Shown: piece by piece, positions 26,770 to 34,771 of the stretch
Position numbering within the stretch: position 1 is the stretch's first letter
Layout of the letters: each line of letters starts with the position of its first letter
Source of the DNA: JAKRSE01 sp943369295
GTDB lineage: Bacteria > Armatimonadota > Fimbriimonadia > Fimbriimonadales > Fimbriimonadaceae
DNA length: 64,000 bases
NCBI GenBank assembly: GCA_943369295.1
Contig: CALRMU020000002.1
Location: 558,001 to 622,000 of the forward strand
Reading direction: 5' to 3'
Position numbers and translations under genes: made by a program
Notes under the pieces: model-generated
Seen by the model: the letters and a program-made list of their open reading frames with translations, nothing else
Database searches by the model: none
What the model was told of the DNA's origin: nothing

Positions 26770-28547
26770 TAGTTCTCCTCCATGATCCAGCTCTTCAGCA
26801 GGATGGCGACGGTCTCAGGCCTTTCCTTGGCGAGCTTGCGAATCTGTTCAAGAGGAATGTCGATCTTCTCTTTGATTCCTCTGATCGGAGTGATGCTGTC
26901 ATCGTCGTCTTCGTCGTCGTATCCTTTGGCGGCCATGATGTTCTGGAATTCCTTAAGGTTCTGTTCCTGACCTTCGGAAAGGGTTCCGTCAGGGTTGGTG
27001 GGGTTGAGAATCGAGTCGACCGTAAGGGAATCGAGCTCAGAGAGATCGTAGACAGGATCCTGGTCCGCCAATACGGGCGATCCGAGAATCTCAGGAGAAT
27101 TGGAATCCTCTGGTGCAGGAAGAGCATCCATCGGCTCGTTTTCAGCAAAGGCGGGCTGAGGAGCTTCGACGACGGGGACTGGCTGGGGTCCCTGCCTGCC
27201 AATGGCTCTCACGATCATCAGGCCGATGCCGAGCAGAGCGATGATGGGCAGGAAAGAAAGAGCCTGCTGAATTCTTTGAGCGTTTGTGGCGCTCTCGACC
27301 ATCTTCTGCTGAGCCACCTGGGCTGCGTTGCTGAACGGAGTTGGGGTGACCTTGGCCGAGAAGGTTCTTTCTTCAGCCGTTGCCAAGAATCCCTTGAGAA
27401 AATCTTCGACTGCGGGGATGTCCTGCACCTTGTTCGAATCCACCAAGACGTTGATGTTCATTCGGACAACTTCACCAGCGGCCTTGCGAGTGGAGGTGTT
27501 GATCAAGCTTGTGGGGTACTGAGCCTTTTCAGTTTCCGTCTTGTAGCTCTCCCCGGGGGTTGAACCATCAGTTGGAGCAGCGGCTGGCTGGCCAGGCAGG
27601 TTGCTGGCGGTTCCGGATGGTCCGATGGGGGGCGTGGGAGCTCCCTGCATCTCTTCGACCATCGATTCCTTGGTGATAGGGGTATCGCCAGTGAGCTGAC
27701 TCTGTTCCTTCCTCTCCACCTCGTCCATGTCGAGTTCGACCTGGACAACGGCGAGGGTGGTGCCTTCGCCGAAAGCGGCATCCAGTCTTCGCTGAATGTC
27801 TCTTTCACGCCTCTTCGATTCTTCTTTCTCAGCGTCAAGCTTGCGGGTGGCGGCAGAATCTTCGCTGTTCAGTTCCTCGCCGTCATAAATCATTCTTCCG
27901 GTTGAAGAAACAACGGAGACGTTGCTGGGCAGAAGACCGGGAATCGAGTTTTGAACCAGTCGAGCAATGGCTTTGCCTTCTGTGATTGCCAGACCCGTGC
28001 CGGGATCTTCCGTCAAGTTGACTACAGCCGAAGGGGGAATCTTTTGGTCGCCAAAAGGTGAGTCTTTGCCGAAGTTGATGTGAACGATGGCCGACTTGAC
28101 GCCTTCCAAAGTCATGATGGACTTGGAAAGTTCAGCCTCCTTCATCGACTTCAGCCTCTGCTGCATTTCTTCAGGAGTGATGAAGAAGCCACCTTCTGTG
28201 GGAACAGTCGGACCTCCGACTGACGCCATGGCCGAGGCCGGGATTTTGCCTTCCTGGCTCAGCTTCATCCTGATCTCAGGCATATCCTTGGTGGCTACCA
28301 GGACGTCGCCTTTGCTGTTGATCTGAACAGGGAAGCCGAGTGCAGCGATTGCATCTCGCACCATTCCTTGGTCTGCTGGCGATGCTCCGGGGAAGATGGG
28401 CTCCATCTGAGGACGGGTGGAGAACCAGATGGTTCCTGCGACCAGAAAGACCAAGAAGACAGCGCCAAAAATGCTGACGAGCTTCTGGGTCCGATCACTC
28501 GTTTCCCACCACTCCCGGATCTTGTCAAAAAAGGCTTGAAAATTCAT
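26769..28547 (-). CDS. fliF: Flagellar MS-ring protein FliF
   Basis: 592 residues, at the long end for the family. N-terminal transmembrane helix (LVSIFGAVFLVFLVAGTIWF), two ring-building motifs (LAxxGF/LSQEGKIPAS..IMTLEGVKSAIVHI), a variable Gly/Pro/Thr-rich loop at roughly residues 290-350, a second transmembrane helix (FLPIIALLGIGLMIVRAI) and an acidic C-terminal tail ending in IPLEQIRKLAKERPETVAILLKSWI, the FliG-binding helix. It is the base on which the flagellum is built in the inner membrane. Confidence 0.97.
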   Translation of the reverse strand: MNFQAFFDKIREWWETSDRTQKLVSIFGAVFLVFLVAGTIWFSTRPQMEPIFPGASPADQGMVRDAIAALGFPVQINSKGDVLVATKDMPEIRMKLSQEGKIPASAMASVGGPTVPTEGGFFITPEEMQQRLKSMKEAELSKSIMTLEGVKSAIVHINFGKDSPFGDQKIPPSAVVNLTEDPGTGLAITEGKAIARLVQNSIPGLLPSNVSVVSSTGRMIYDGEELNSEDSAATRKLDAEKEESKRRERDIQRRLDAAFGEGTTLAVVQVELDMDEVERKEQSQLTGDTPITKESMVEEMQGAPTPPIGPSGTASNLPGQPAAAPTDGSTPGESYKTETEKAQYPTSLINTSTRKAAGEVVRMNINVLVDSNKVQDIPAVEDFLKGFLATAEERTFSAKVTPTPFSNAAQVAQQKMVESATNAQRIQQALSFLPIIALLGIGLMIVRAIGRQGPQPVPVVEAPQPAFAENEPMDALPAPEDSNSPEILGSPVLADQDPVYDLSELDSLTVDSILNPTNPDGTLSEGQEQNLKEFQNIMAAKGYDDEDDDDSITPIRGIKEKIDIPLEQIRKLAKERPETVAILLKSWIMEEN

Positions 28548-28572
28548 CGAAGGCTAACCTGAGAGTTAAAAA

Positions 28573-28893
28573 CTAGATTTGAGTTCTGGAGACTTCTTGA
28601 TAAGCTTCCAGCAGCTTGTTGCGGACCTGCATGGTTAAAGCCATGCCAGTCGACGCCTTTTCCATCGTGATCATGAGATCGTGGAACTCGACATTCTTTC
28701 CTTCCAAAAAGTCGTTCTGCATCTGCCTGCTCTGGCCCTGCATTCCGTTGACCTCAGCCAGGGCGTCCTTCAGCATCTCGCCGAAATCTGCGCCAGATTC
28801 CTTAGTCAGCTCTTCTGCCTTGAAGCCGGGAGTCAGGCCCGAAGCGGCCTGACTAAGCTGGGCAATTTGAGGGTTCATTCCGCCGATTCTCAT
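28573..28893 (-). CDS. fliE: Flagellar hook-basal body protein FliE
   Basis: 106 residues. The C-terminal half (EFHDLMITMEKASTGMALTMQVRNKLLEAYQEVSR) is the canonical FliE motif. FliE links the MS-ring to the rod. It lies 11 bases after flgC and 25 bases before fliF, in the standard order. Confidence 0.95.
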   Translation of the reverse strand: MRIGGMNPQIAQLSQAASGLTPGFKAEELTKESGADFGEMLKDALAEVNGMQGQSRQMQNDFLEGKNVEFHDLMITMEKASTGMALTMQVRNKLLEAYQEVSRTQI

Positions 28894-28904
28894 TCAGGTG
28901 CTCC

Positions 28905-29294
28905 TTAAACCCTTCCGATCGAGAGGGCAGACCGATTCATGGTCTTGGCGGCATTAAAGGCGGCGATATTGGCTTCGTAGCTTCGTTGTGCCGACATCAT
29001 GTCAACCATCTGATTGATGGGGTTGACGTTGGTGTAGGTGACAAACCCTTCTCCATCGGCCAAGGGGTTGCCTGGGTCATTCACCCTTCGAAAATCAGAT
29101 CGGTCCAATTCGATTCGCTCGATCTTTGGGCCATCCTGGCTTGCCGAAAGGACAGCGACCCTTGCCTGATAGGCTTCGGCAAAGGGAGTCCTCATCGAGT
29201 TGGCGTTGGCGAGGTTGACCGAAATCAGGTCCATCCTCATTCTTTCAGCGGTCAAGCCTCTAGCCGAGGCTCGCATGGCTCCGTTTAAACTCAT
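28905..29294 (-). CDS. flgC: Flagellar basal-body rod protein FlgC
   Basis: 129 residues. N-terminal rod motif (MRMDLISVNLANANS) and C-terminal motif (VNPINQMVDMMSAQRSYEANIAAFNAAK) are typical. The protein forms part of the proximal rod in the periplasm and is exported by the flagellar apparatus rather than Sec. Three bases separate it from flgB. Confidence 0.95.
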   Translation of the reverse strand: MSLNGAMRASARGLTAERMRMDLISVNLANANSMRTPFAEAYQARVAVLSASQDGPKIERIELDRSDFRRVNDPGNPLADGEGFVTYTNVNPINQMVDMMSAQRSYEANIAAFNAAKTMNRSALSIGRV

Positions 29295-29297
29295 GGT

Positions 29298-29648
29298 TTA
29301 GCGGCCCTCCTTGATTACATTCTTGAGGCCAGAGAAATAGCGGCCGGTCATGTCGGTCAAAAGCTGGTAGCGGAGTTCCGATTCCGAAACTGCCATAGCT
29401 TCCTGCTCCAAATCAACCGAGCTTCCATCGACGCGAATCTCACCCTTGTCGTTTTGAAATCCGGCTTCGCGGCGCTGAATATCGCTTTCAGACTTGGCCA
29501 GCTGGATGCCGAAGTCAACATCTTTCCGCTTGTAGTCGGGGACATTGACGTTTGCCAAGTTGGTGCTGACCAAAGAAAACCTTTGGCTGGCTCGATCCAG
29601 GCCTCTTTCAAGGTTGATTGAGTGGACTCCAAAAAGTCGATTCAGCAT
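29298..29648 (-). CDS. flgB: Flagellar basal-body rod protein FlgB
   Basis: 116 residues from the ATG at 29648, preceded by GGGAGG at the right spacing; the longer open frame has no ribosome site. The segment RFSLVSTNLANVNVPDYKRKDVDF is the FlgB N-terminal rod motif (split as STNLANVNVPDYK). First gene of the flagellar operon. A hairpin (GCCCCA/TGGGGC, 29675-29688) lies in its leader. Confidence 0.94.
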   Translation of the reverse strand: MLNRLFGVHSINLERGLDRASQRFSLVSTNLANVNVPDYKRKDVDFGIQLAKSESDIQRREAGFQNDKGEIRVDGSSVDLEQEAMAVSESELRYQLLTDMTGRYFSGLKNVIKEGR

Positions 29649-29697
29649 TCTTTGCCTCCCAGGTGATTTCGCTAGCCCCAAGTGGGGCACATCGTCT

Positions 29698-29724
29698 TTG
29701 TCGGAGGAATTCCTTGCTTCTTTA
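29698..29724 (-). promoter_or_regulatory. Candidate sigma-28 (FliA-type) promoter of the flagellar operon
   Basis: On the minus strand, TAAA (29724-29721), 15 bases, then TCCGACAA (29705-29698). This matches TAAA-N15-GCCGATAA at 10 of 12 positions, about 50 bases before the flgB ATG. Only a pattern match; basal-body genes are often under other sigma factors. Confidence 0.35.
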
Positions 29725-29780
29725 GGGGGATTTGAAGTCTTTTCCGGTATTCCTGCTGGCTGACCCAGGGGTCAATGGGC

Positions 29781-29816
29781 ACAAAGAAGCCCCTTCAGCG
29801 CGGTGCTGAAAGGGCT
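29781..29816 (-). terminator. Intrinsic terminator after the sugar isomerase gene
   Basis: Minus-strand hairpin AGCCC..TTCAGC / GCTGAA..GGGCT (29816-29788) followed by TTCTTTGT. It insulates the isomerase from the flagellar operon. Confidence 0.7.
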
Positions 29817-29837
29817 GTGGCGCGGTTATGTTAAGGT

Positions 29838-30578
29838 TTAGTCCTGCAGACCCTTGCTCAACAGAAACTCGCGGCTCTTGAGAACCGATTCCATGGGGTC
29901 GATTCGAGGAGAGTCGTTTTCGATGATCGCGTGCTGGACTCCGGCCATCTGGCAGCTTTCAATAATGTCGTCCCAATCCAAGACTCCATCGCCGACTTCA
30001 GTGAAGTGGCCCTCAAGTGCCATATCTTTGAAGTGAACAAGGGGAATGCGCCCGGCAAGATTCTGGATGTAGGCGGCGGGGTCGCCATTGCCATGGTGAA
30101 TCCAGTAGCAGTCAATCTCGGCGATCAAATTTGCGCCGCTGGAAGCACTAAAGATCTGCTCAAGGCCCGTTTGAAGCCCGACCTTGACCATCTCAAACGA
30201 ATGGTTGTGGTAGCCAAACTGCAGTTCATGATCGGCAAGACGCAGTCCTGCCTGGTCAAGTCTTTTGCCAAGAGCGGTCCAGCCGCCGGCATAAGCTTCT
30301 GCGGGGACCCAAGGGCAGACAATATAGCTGTAACCCAAAGCCTTGGCCACTTCGACAACACCATCGATGTTTTCTTCAACTTCTGTGACCCCGGTGTGGG
30401 AAGAAGAAACCTGCAGACCAAGGTCGGAGAGCTTTGCGGCCCACTCCTGGGGGCTCTTGTCGTAAAGTCCTGCCAGTTCGACATTTTTAAAGCCTGCCTT
30501 GCAGAGCCTTTCAAGGGTGCCCCACAAGTCGACTTCCAACAAGCTGCGCAGGGTGTATAGCTGAACTCCGATCTTCAT
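29838..30578 (-). CDS. Sugar phosphate isomerase/epimerase (xylose isomerase-like TIM barrel)
   Basis: 246 residues. Starts MKIGVQLYTLRSLL and continues with FKNVELAG, SSHTGV, YIVCPW, LGYHNHSFE-type segments, and ends with metal-binding strands (LIAEIDCYWIHHG, PLVHFKDM, AIIENDSP). The Glu/Asp/His/Glu set fits the AP-endonuclease-2/xylose isomerase-like family that interconverts keto-sugars, including inosose. Substrate unknown. Ribosome site AGAGG precedes the ATG. No transporter or dehydrogenase is adjacent. Confidence 0.87.
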   Translation of the reverse strand: MKIGVQLYTLRSLLEVDLWGTLERLCKAGFKNVELAGLYDKSPQEWAAKLSDLGLQVSSSHTGVTEVEENIDGVVEVAKALGYSYIVCPWVPAEAYAGGWTALGKRLDQAGLRLADHELQFGYHNHSFEMVKVGLQTGLEQIFSASSGANLIAEIDCYWIHHGNGDPAAYIQNLAGRIPLVHFKDMALEGHFTEVGDGVLDWDDIIESCQMAGVQHAIIENDSPRIDPMESVLKSREFLLSKGLQD

Positions 30579-30737
30579 TTAAAACCTCTTTCGATTCCAA
30601 TAGATTATTGGGCGGACAGAGTGAAGGGGGGGAGGGACTGATGACCCGGTGTTTTTCGCGGTTTTGAGACGATTTGACCCTTGGGCCCGAATTATGTTAA
30701 GGCCATTTAACGTGAGCCGTTCTATGAGATATCATAG

Positions 30738-30779
30738 GCGGCTGGCCCACGTGGCCTTTTTTTCGAGGGCAGTGCCGCC
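30738..30779 (+). promoter_or_regulatory. Terminator-like leader with a competing outer stem before second pseudopilin
   Basis: GGCC-CACGT-GGCC (30744-30756) followed by seven T lies about 37 bases before the pseudopilin ATG. An alternative pairing of GGCGGC (30738-30743) with GCCGCC (30774-30779) would enclose it. This resembles an attenuator, but the inner stem is only four base pairs and no sensor is known. Confidence 0.35.
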
Positions 30780-30800
30780 CAGGCCTGCTACGGTGCAGAT

Positions 30801-31664
30801 ATGAATCGGAAAGCATTCACCCTTATTGAGCTCCTGGTCGTTATCGCTATCATTGCGATCCTGGCAGCCATTCTCTTCCCAGTTTTCGCTCAGGCCAAGG
30901 ATGCGGCCAAGAAGACGCAGTCCGTCAGCAACATGAAGCAGCTGGCCACTGGAACGATGATTTATCTGGCTGACTATGACGATATGATGCCTCCCAGCGC
31001 TTATCCTCGTTTTGCAACCACCGGCGTGACTGTTGTTTCGGTCTACGATATGCTTCAGCCTTACCTGAAGAACGTCAACATTCTCACCAGTCCTTCCGAT
31101 CAGCCTGCTCAGTCTTGGAGAGCCAGACTCAACGCTCTCGGACTTCAGAACGATATTGTTGAGCGAGCCAGCTACGTTCCCAACCTTGGTCTCTTCGCTG
31201 ACAACCTCTGCGGACTGCCCATCAAGTCTGCCTACACTCCAGTTGGCAGCCACACGGCTCTCAGCGATCCCGTTCAGACCATCATGTTCTTTGATGGCTA
31301 CATCAAGCAGGGTGTGCCCGCTCTCGACTTCTTCACCTTCCTTGGTCAGGCTCGACACGCCGAGCAGCTGGTTATCAACTTTGCTGACGGACATGCTAAG
31401 ACCTACAGGTGGAACGCTGTCAGGTCGATTGGTTCCAGCACCCCAACTCCTGCCGGCTCACGAGCTCCCGTTTACTACTCTTGGAGAACCGACACCACTA
31501 ACTGTGGCACCACTGGATTCTGCCGAACCAATGGTCAGCTTCAGGCTGTTCCTTCGGTGCCAACTGGATACACCGAAAATGGAACTGCTGGTCCATACAA
31601 CGACCTTCACGGCGTTCCCGGCTCCAACATCACTGACTCCGAAGACACCGTCCCCTGCTCATAA
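30801..31664 (+). CDS. Type IV/II pseudopilin
   Basis: 287 residues. Starts MNRKA|FTLIELLVVIAI, cleaved after Ala5, then the hydrophobic helix ends FPVFAQAK as in the pseudopilin at 14.7 kb. The two proteins share the next segment (AAKK..SVSN.KQ) and ADYDD, but differ beyond; the C-terminal half contains INFADGHAKTYRW, the ADGH motif of processing-associated pseudopilins. Likely a secreted or filament-associated surface protein; no pilus-assembly genes are adjacent. A terminator follows 26 bases after the stop. Confidence 0.9.
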   Translation: MNRKAFTLIELLVVIAIIAILAAILFPVFAQAKDAAKKTQSVSNMKQLATGTMIYLADYDDMMPPSAYPRFATTGVTVVSVYDMLQPYLKNVNILTSPSDQPAQSWRARLNALGLQNDIVERASYVPNLGLFADNLCGLPIKSAYTPVGSHTALSDPVQTIMFFDGYIKQGVPALDFFTFLGQARHAEQLVINFADGHAKTYRWNAVRSIGSSTPTPAGSRAPVYYSWRTDTTNCGTTGFCRTNGQLQAVPSVPTGYTENGTAGPYNDLHGVPGSNITDSEDTVPCS

Positions 31665-31690
31665 TCTAATCTGAGCCGGACCTAATTCGC

Positions 31691-31728
31691 AGGCCCCCAG
31701 GGAATCTTCCCTAGGGGCCTTTTTCTTT
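31691..31728 (+). terminator. Intrinsic terminator after second pseudopilin
   Basis: AGGCCCC-C-AGGGAA pairs with TTCCCT-A-GGGGCCT, followed by TTTTCTTT. Confidence 0.88.
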
Positions 31729-31865
31729 AACTAGTTTTAACTAAAATTCTGCAACCATTTTCATCTTGTGCCTGTAGTAAAGGCCTGTTCACCTTCCACA
31801 TTTGACGAACAGGAAGAAGAGAATCCCTTGGTCCCTAGATTTTAGAAAAGAGGCCTAGAGGTTCT

Positions 31866-31883
31866 TGACCAACCGTTCAGTCA
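31866..31883. promoter_or_regulatory. Candidate TetR-type operator upstream of the efflux operon
   Basis: TGAC-C-AAC-C-GTT-CA-GTCA, an imperfect dyad of 18 bases located about 50 bases before the tolC-like ATG and overlapping a possible -35 TTGACC (31865). Such TGAC...GTCA dyads are typical for TetR repressors of RND pumps. No tetR gene is in the window. Confidence 0.4.
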
Positions 31884-31934
31884 GGGGTCATGATGGCTTG
31901 TGGAGAGTCGAATCTTCACGTAAAGGTCCACCTT

Positions 31935-33281
31935 ATGCAGTCCCTTATTGTCATGGTCGGATTCTGGGCAATCCAGCAAGGTTCCGCCCTGCAGAACTCC
32001 ACAACACTCACTCTAGACCAGGCAGTCGCCTTGGCCTCCACTCAGGCCTTCAGCATTCGGACGGCAAAGGTCAATGTTGGCAAAGCGCAGGATCTTGTTG
32101 ATCTTGCAAAAACAGGCCAAGGTCTAAACGTATCTTTGAACGGCGGCTATACAAGAATCGAACAGCAGGGAGTCAAGCAGTCTCCCGGCGGGTTTGGGGG
32201 CGGTTTTGCTGGCGGACCTCCTCAGGATGAAACAAAGGTCTCTCTCGCTATCAATCAGGTGATCGATATCACCGGAGCCCTTGGCAAAGCTGTCTCACAA
32301 GCCCGATTGAATAAAGAGGCTCAGGAAATGCTGGTTTTGGCTGAGGTCAACGGCGTTAAGGCCAGGGTTCGATCGGCTTACTTCCAAATTCTTCAGACTG
32401 ACAGCCTAATCGCAGTCCAGCAGACAGAAGTTAACGCTGCCAAGGAAAGACTTTCAAAAGCTGAAGTCAGATTCAAAAACGATGCGATTCCTAAGTTCGA
32501 TGTTATTAGGTTCGAGACCGAACTGAGAAGATCGGAACAGGCTCTGATTGATGCGAAACTGGATGCCACTCTCGCCCGCCAGAACTTGAACAACATTCTT
32601 GGCCGACCCATCGAAACTACTCTTGAAGTTGTTCCTGTCACCGGTCTTCCCTCGGCAGATCTCAACCCAGATACCGTGACCCAGGTTGGTCTCAGCAGGC
32701 GGCCTGATCTTTTGGCCGCCGAGAAGTCACTTCAGGCTCTGATCAAGGTTATGGAGAGGGAGAAGCTCGGAATGGGTCCACAGCTCTCAGTCAGTGCCAG
32801 CCATTCCGAGCTTCTGGGGCCGGTGAGCATCGGAGCAGCGAGAGGCCAGACAGTGGCTGGAATCAATGTCAGCCTGCCGCTTTATGACAGCCACTCGACC
32901 CGAACGAAAGTGAGGTCGGCCAGCAAAGATATCGAGAACGCTCAAATCCAGCTCGAACTGGCTCGGCTGGGAATCGCCCTGGAAATCAGGTCGGCTCTTT
33001 CCCGCCTTATCAGCGCGCAGGAATCCTTGACCACAGCCCAGAAGACCAAAGAGCTTTCTCAGGAAAGCCTTCGGCTCGCCCAACTGCGGTACGACGAAAA
33101 TGTCGGACTCTTTGTAGACCTCGTGACAGCCCAGGCCGAATTCACTCGGGCTGCCAATGCCGTCGTTCTCGCTGAATATCAGTATCTGACCGCCTATGCC
33201 GAGATCCAGCGCGCAGCCGGATCTGACACCTTGACCCTAACCGCCCCTGCGGCAGCTGCTCAACCCGGAGAAAAGAAATGA
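31935..33281 (+). CDS. TolC-family outer membrane efflux protein
   Basis: 448 residues from the ATG at 31935, which starts a signal peptide (MQSLIVMVGFWAIQQGSALQ); the open frame begins 15 codons earlier. Repeated halves with LTLDQAVALAST..SIRTAKVN and later LRLAQLRYDENVGLFVDLVTAQ are the classic TolC/OEP repeats that form a trimeric outer-membrane channel. Its stop overlaps the adaptor start (ATGA). First gene of the tripartite efflux operon. Confidence 0.93.
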   Translation: MQSLIVMVGFWAIQQGSALQNSTTLTLDQAVALASTQAFSIRTAKVNVGKAQDLVDLAKTGQGLNVSLNGGYTRIEQQGVKQSPGGFGGGFAGGPPQDETKVSLAINQVIDITGALGKAVSQARLNKEAQEMLVLAEVNGVKARVRSAYFQILQTDSLIAVQQTEVNAAKERLSKAEVRFKNDAIPKFDVIRFETELRRSEQALIDAKLDATLARQNLNNILGRPIETTLEVVPVTGLPSADLNPDTVTQVGLSRRPDLLAAEKSLQALIKVMEREKLGMGPQLSVSASHSELLGPVSIGAARGQTVAGINVSLPLYDSHSTRTKVRSASKDIENAQIQLELARLGIALEIRSALSRLISAQESLTTAQKTKELSQESLRLAQLRYDENVGLFVDLVTAQAEFTRAANAVVLAEYQYLTAYAEIQRAAGSDTLTLTAPAAAAQPGEKK

Positions 33282-34771
33282 ATCGACTGCCCCTCATTGC
33301 ACTCGCTGCAGTGTTCTTACTCGCTGCCTCAGGATGCGTTGATAGAGAACGACAGGCCCAGAACGAAAGAACGAAAGAGATTATTGGCGACCCCACAGTT
33401 CCAGTTTCTGTTTTGGCCGTCTTTCCACAAACCATTAATGACGAGGTCGAAATCACCGGCCAGTTTCAGGTGAATCAAGACTCGGTCATTGGCGCTCAGG
33501 TCTCTGGGCGACTCTCTCAGGTTTTCGTCCAAGAAGGGTCTGTGGTTTCTGCCGGTCAGACCATTGCCCGAATGGAATCTCGCGATCAGGAGTCAATGCT
33601 GAGGCAGGCTCTCTCTCAGGTTGATGCTGCCAGAGCTCAGCTTAAGCAGGCTCAGTCTGATGCTGTCGCTGCTCCTCAAAGATCGGCGGCTTCAGTCCGG
33701 TCAGCCCAGGCGAAGGTGGCTCAGGCCAAGCAGGTGCTTGCCAAGCTCCGCAACGGTTCGAGAAACGAAGAAAAGGCCCAGGCCGATATCGCCGTCGCTC
33801 GCGCTGACAGTGATATGAAGACGGCCAAGATCGCCTTGGATCGAGCACGCAGACTGCTTAACGAAGGCGCAATCGCCAAGGCTGACGTTGAAGATGCTGA
33901 AAACCGCTACGACAACACCTTGGCTGCCTATAAGTCGGCACTAGAAAATAGAAGCCTGGTTCAGGACCCGACTCGAACGGAAGATTTGAGAGTAGCTGAG
34001 CAGGATCTGGTTGCCGCGCAAGAAGCTTTGAGAATCGAAAAGACAAATCGGTCTCTTGATGTCACCTACAAGGATCGAGTTGATGCCGCCCGGGCCAACG
34101 TTCGCTCGGCAGAAGAAGGCGTGACTCTGGCAAGGAAGGCTTTGGAAGAGACGACGATTAAGGCTCCCTATGCGGGCCGAATCGTTGATCGCCCCGCTCA
34201 GACCGGTGTGGTTCTCAACCCTGGCAGTCCAGTCGCTCGCATCGTTTCCTCTGATTCGATCTACTTTGAAGCTCAGGTCCCTGAAAACAAAGTCAGTCAA
34301 ATCTCGGCCGGCACCCCCGTCAACATCCAGGTTGATGCTCTAGGAGGTTCGACTCTGCGCGGCACAGTGGTATTGGTCAACCCCATGGCCAGTTCTGTGG
34401 CCCGCCTCTATGCGGTTCGCGTCAAAGTGCTTGATTCAGCCGCAATGTTGAAGCCCGGCATGTTTGGCAAAGGAAGCCTAATTGTTGGCAGACAGTCGGG
34501 CATCTACATGCTCCCAGATGAATCAGTCAAGGTTGACGGAAACACCGGAACCGTGATGGTGATTGAGGGCGAAAAGGCCAAGCAGGTTAAAGTCCAGCCA
34601 GGCCGCATTGTCGGTTCAAAGGTTATCGTACGGGGCCTGACGCCTGGTGCAAAGGTTGTCATCCGAGGCCAAGAAGGTCTGCTCGACGGAGCAAAGGTTC
34701 GAATCGAAGATCCAAAGGCGGTTGAGGCAGACGCGGCGGAAGCGCCAAAGCCATCGAGTGACCACTCATGA
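33278..34771 (+). CDS. RND efflux periplasmic adaptor (membrane fusion protein), lipoprotein
   Basis: 497 residues, longer than the usual 350-420. The signal ends in LLAASGC, a lipobox, so the adaptor is probably lipid-anchored in the inner membrane. A lipoyl half (DSVIGAQVSGRLSQVFVQEGSVVSAGQ, split in two) precedes an unusually long helical hairpin (residues about 100-280, Ala/Gln/Arg-rich), the second lipoyl half (TTIKAPYAGRIV) and beta-barrel. It connects TolC to the pump. Overlaps both neighbours by four bases. Confidence 0.93.
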   Translation: MNRLPLIALAAVFLLAASGCVDRERQAQNERTKEIIGDPTVPVSVLAVFPQTINDEVEITGQFQVNQDSVIGAQVSGRLSQVFVQEGSVVSAGQTIARMESRDQESMLRQALSQVDAARAQLKQAQSDAVAAPQRSAASVRSAQAKVAQAKQVLAKLRNGSRNEEKAQADIAVARADSDMKTAKIALDRARRLLNEGAIAKADVEDAENRYDNTLAAYKSALENRSLVQDPTRTEDLRVAEQDLVAAQEALRIEKTNRSLDVTYKDRVDAARANVRSAEEGVTLARKALEETTIKAPYAGRIVDRPAQTGVVLNPGSPVARIVSSDSIYFEAQVPENKVSQISAGTPVNIQVDALGGSTLRGTVVLVNPMASSVARLYAVRVKVLDSAAMLKPGMFGKGSLIVGRQSGIYMLPDESVKVDGNTGTVMVIEGEKAKQVKVQPGRIVGSKVIVRGLTPGAKVVIRGQEGLLDGAKVRIEDPKAVEADAAEAPKPSSDHS

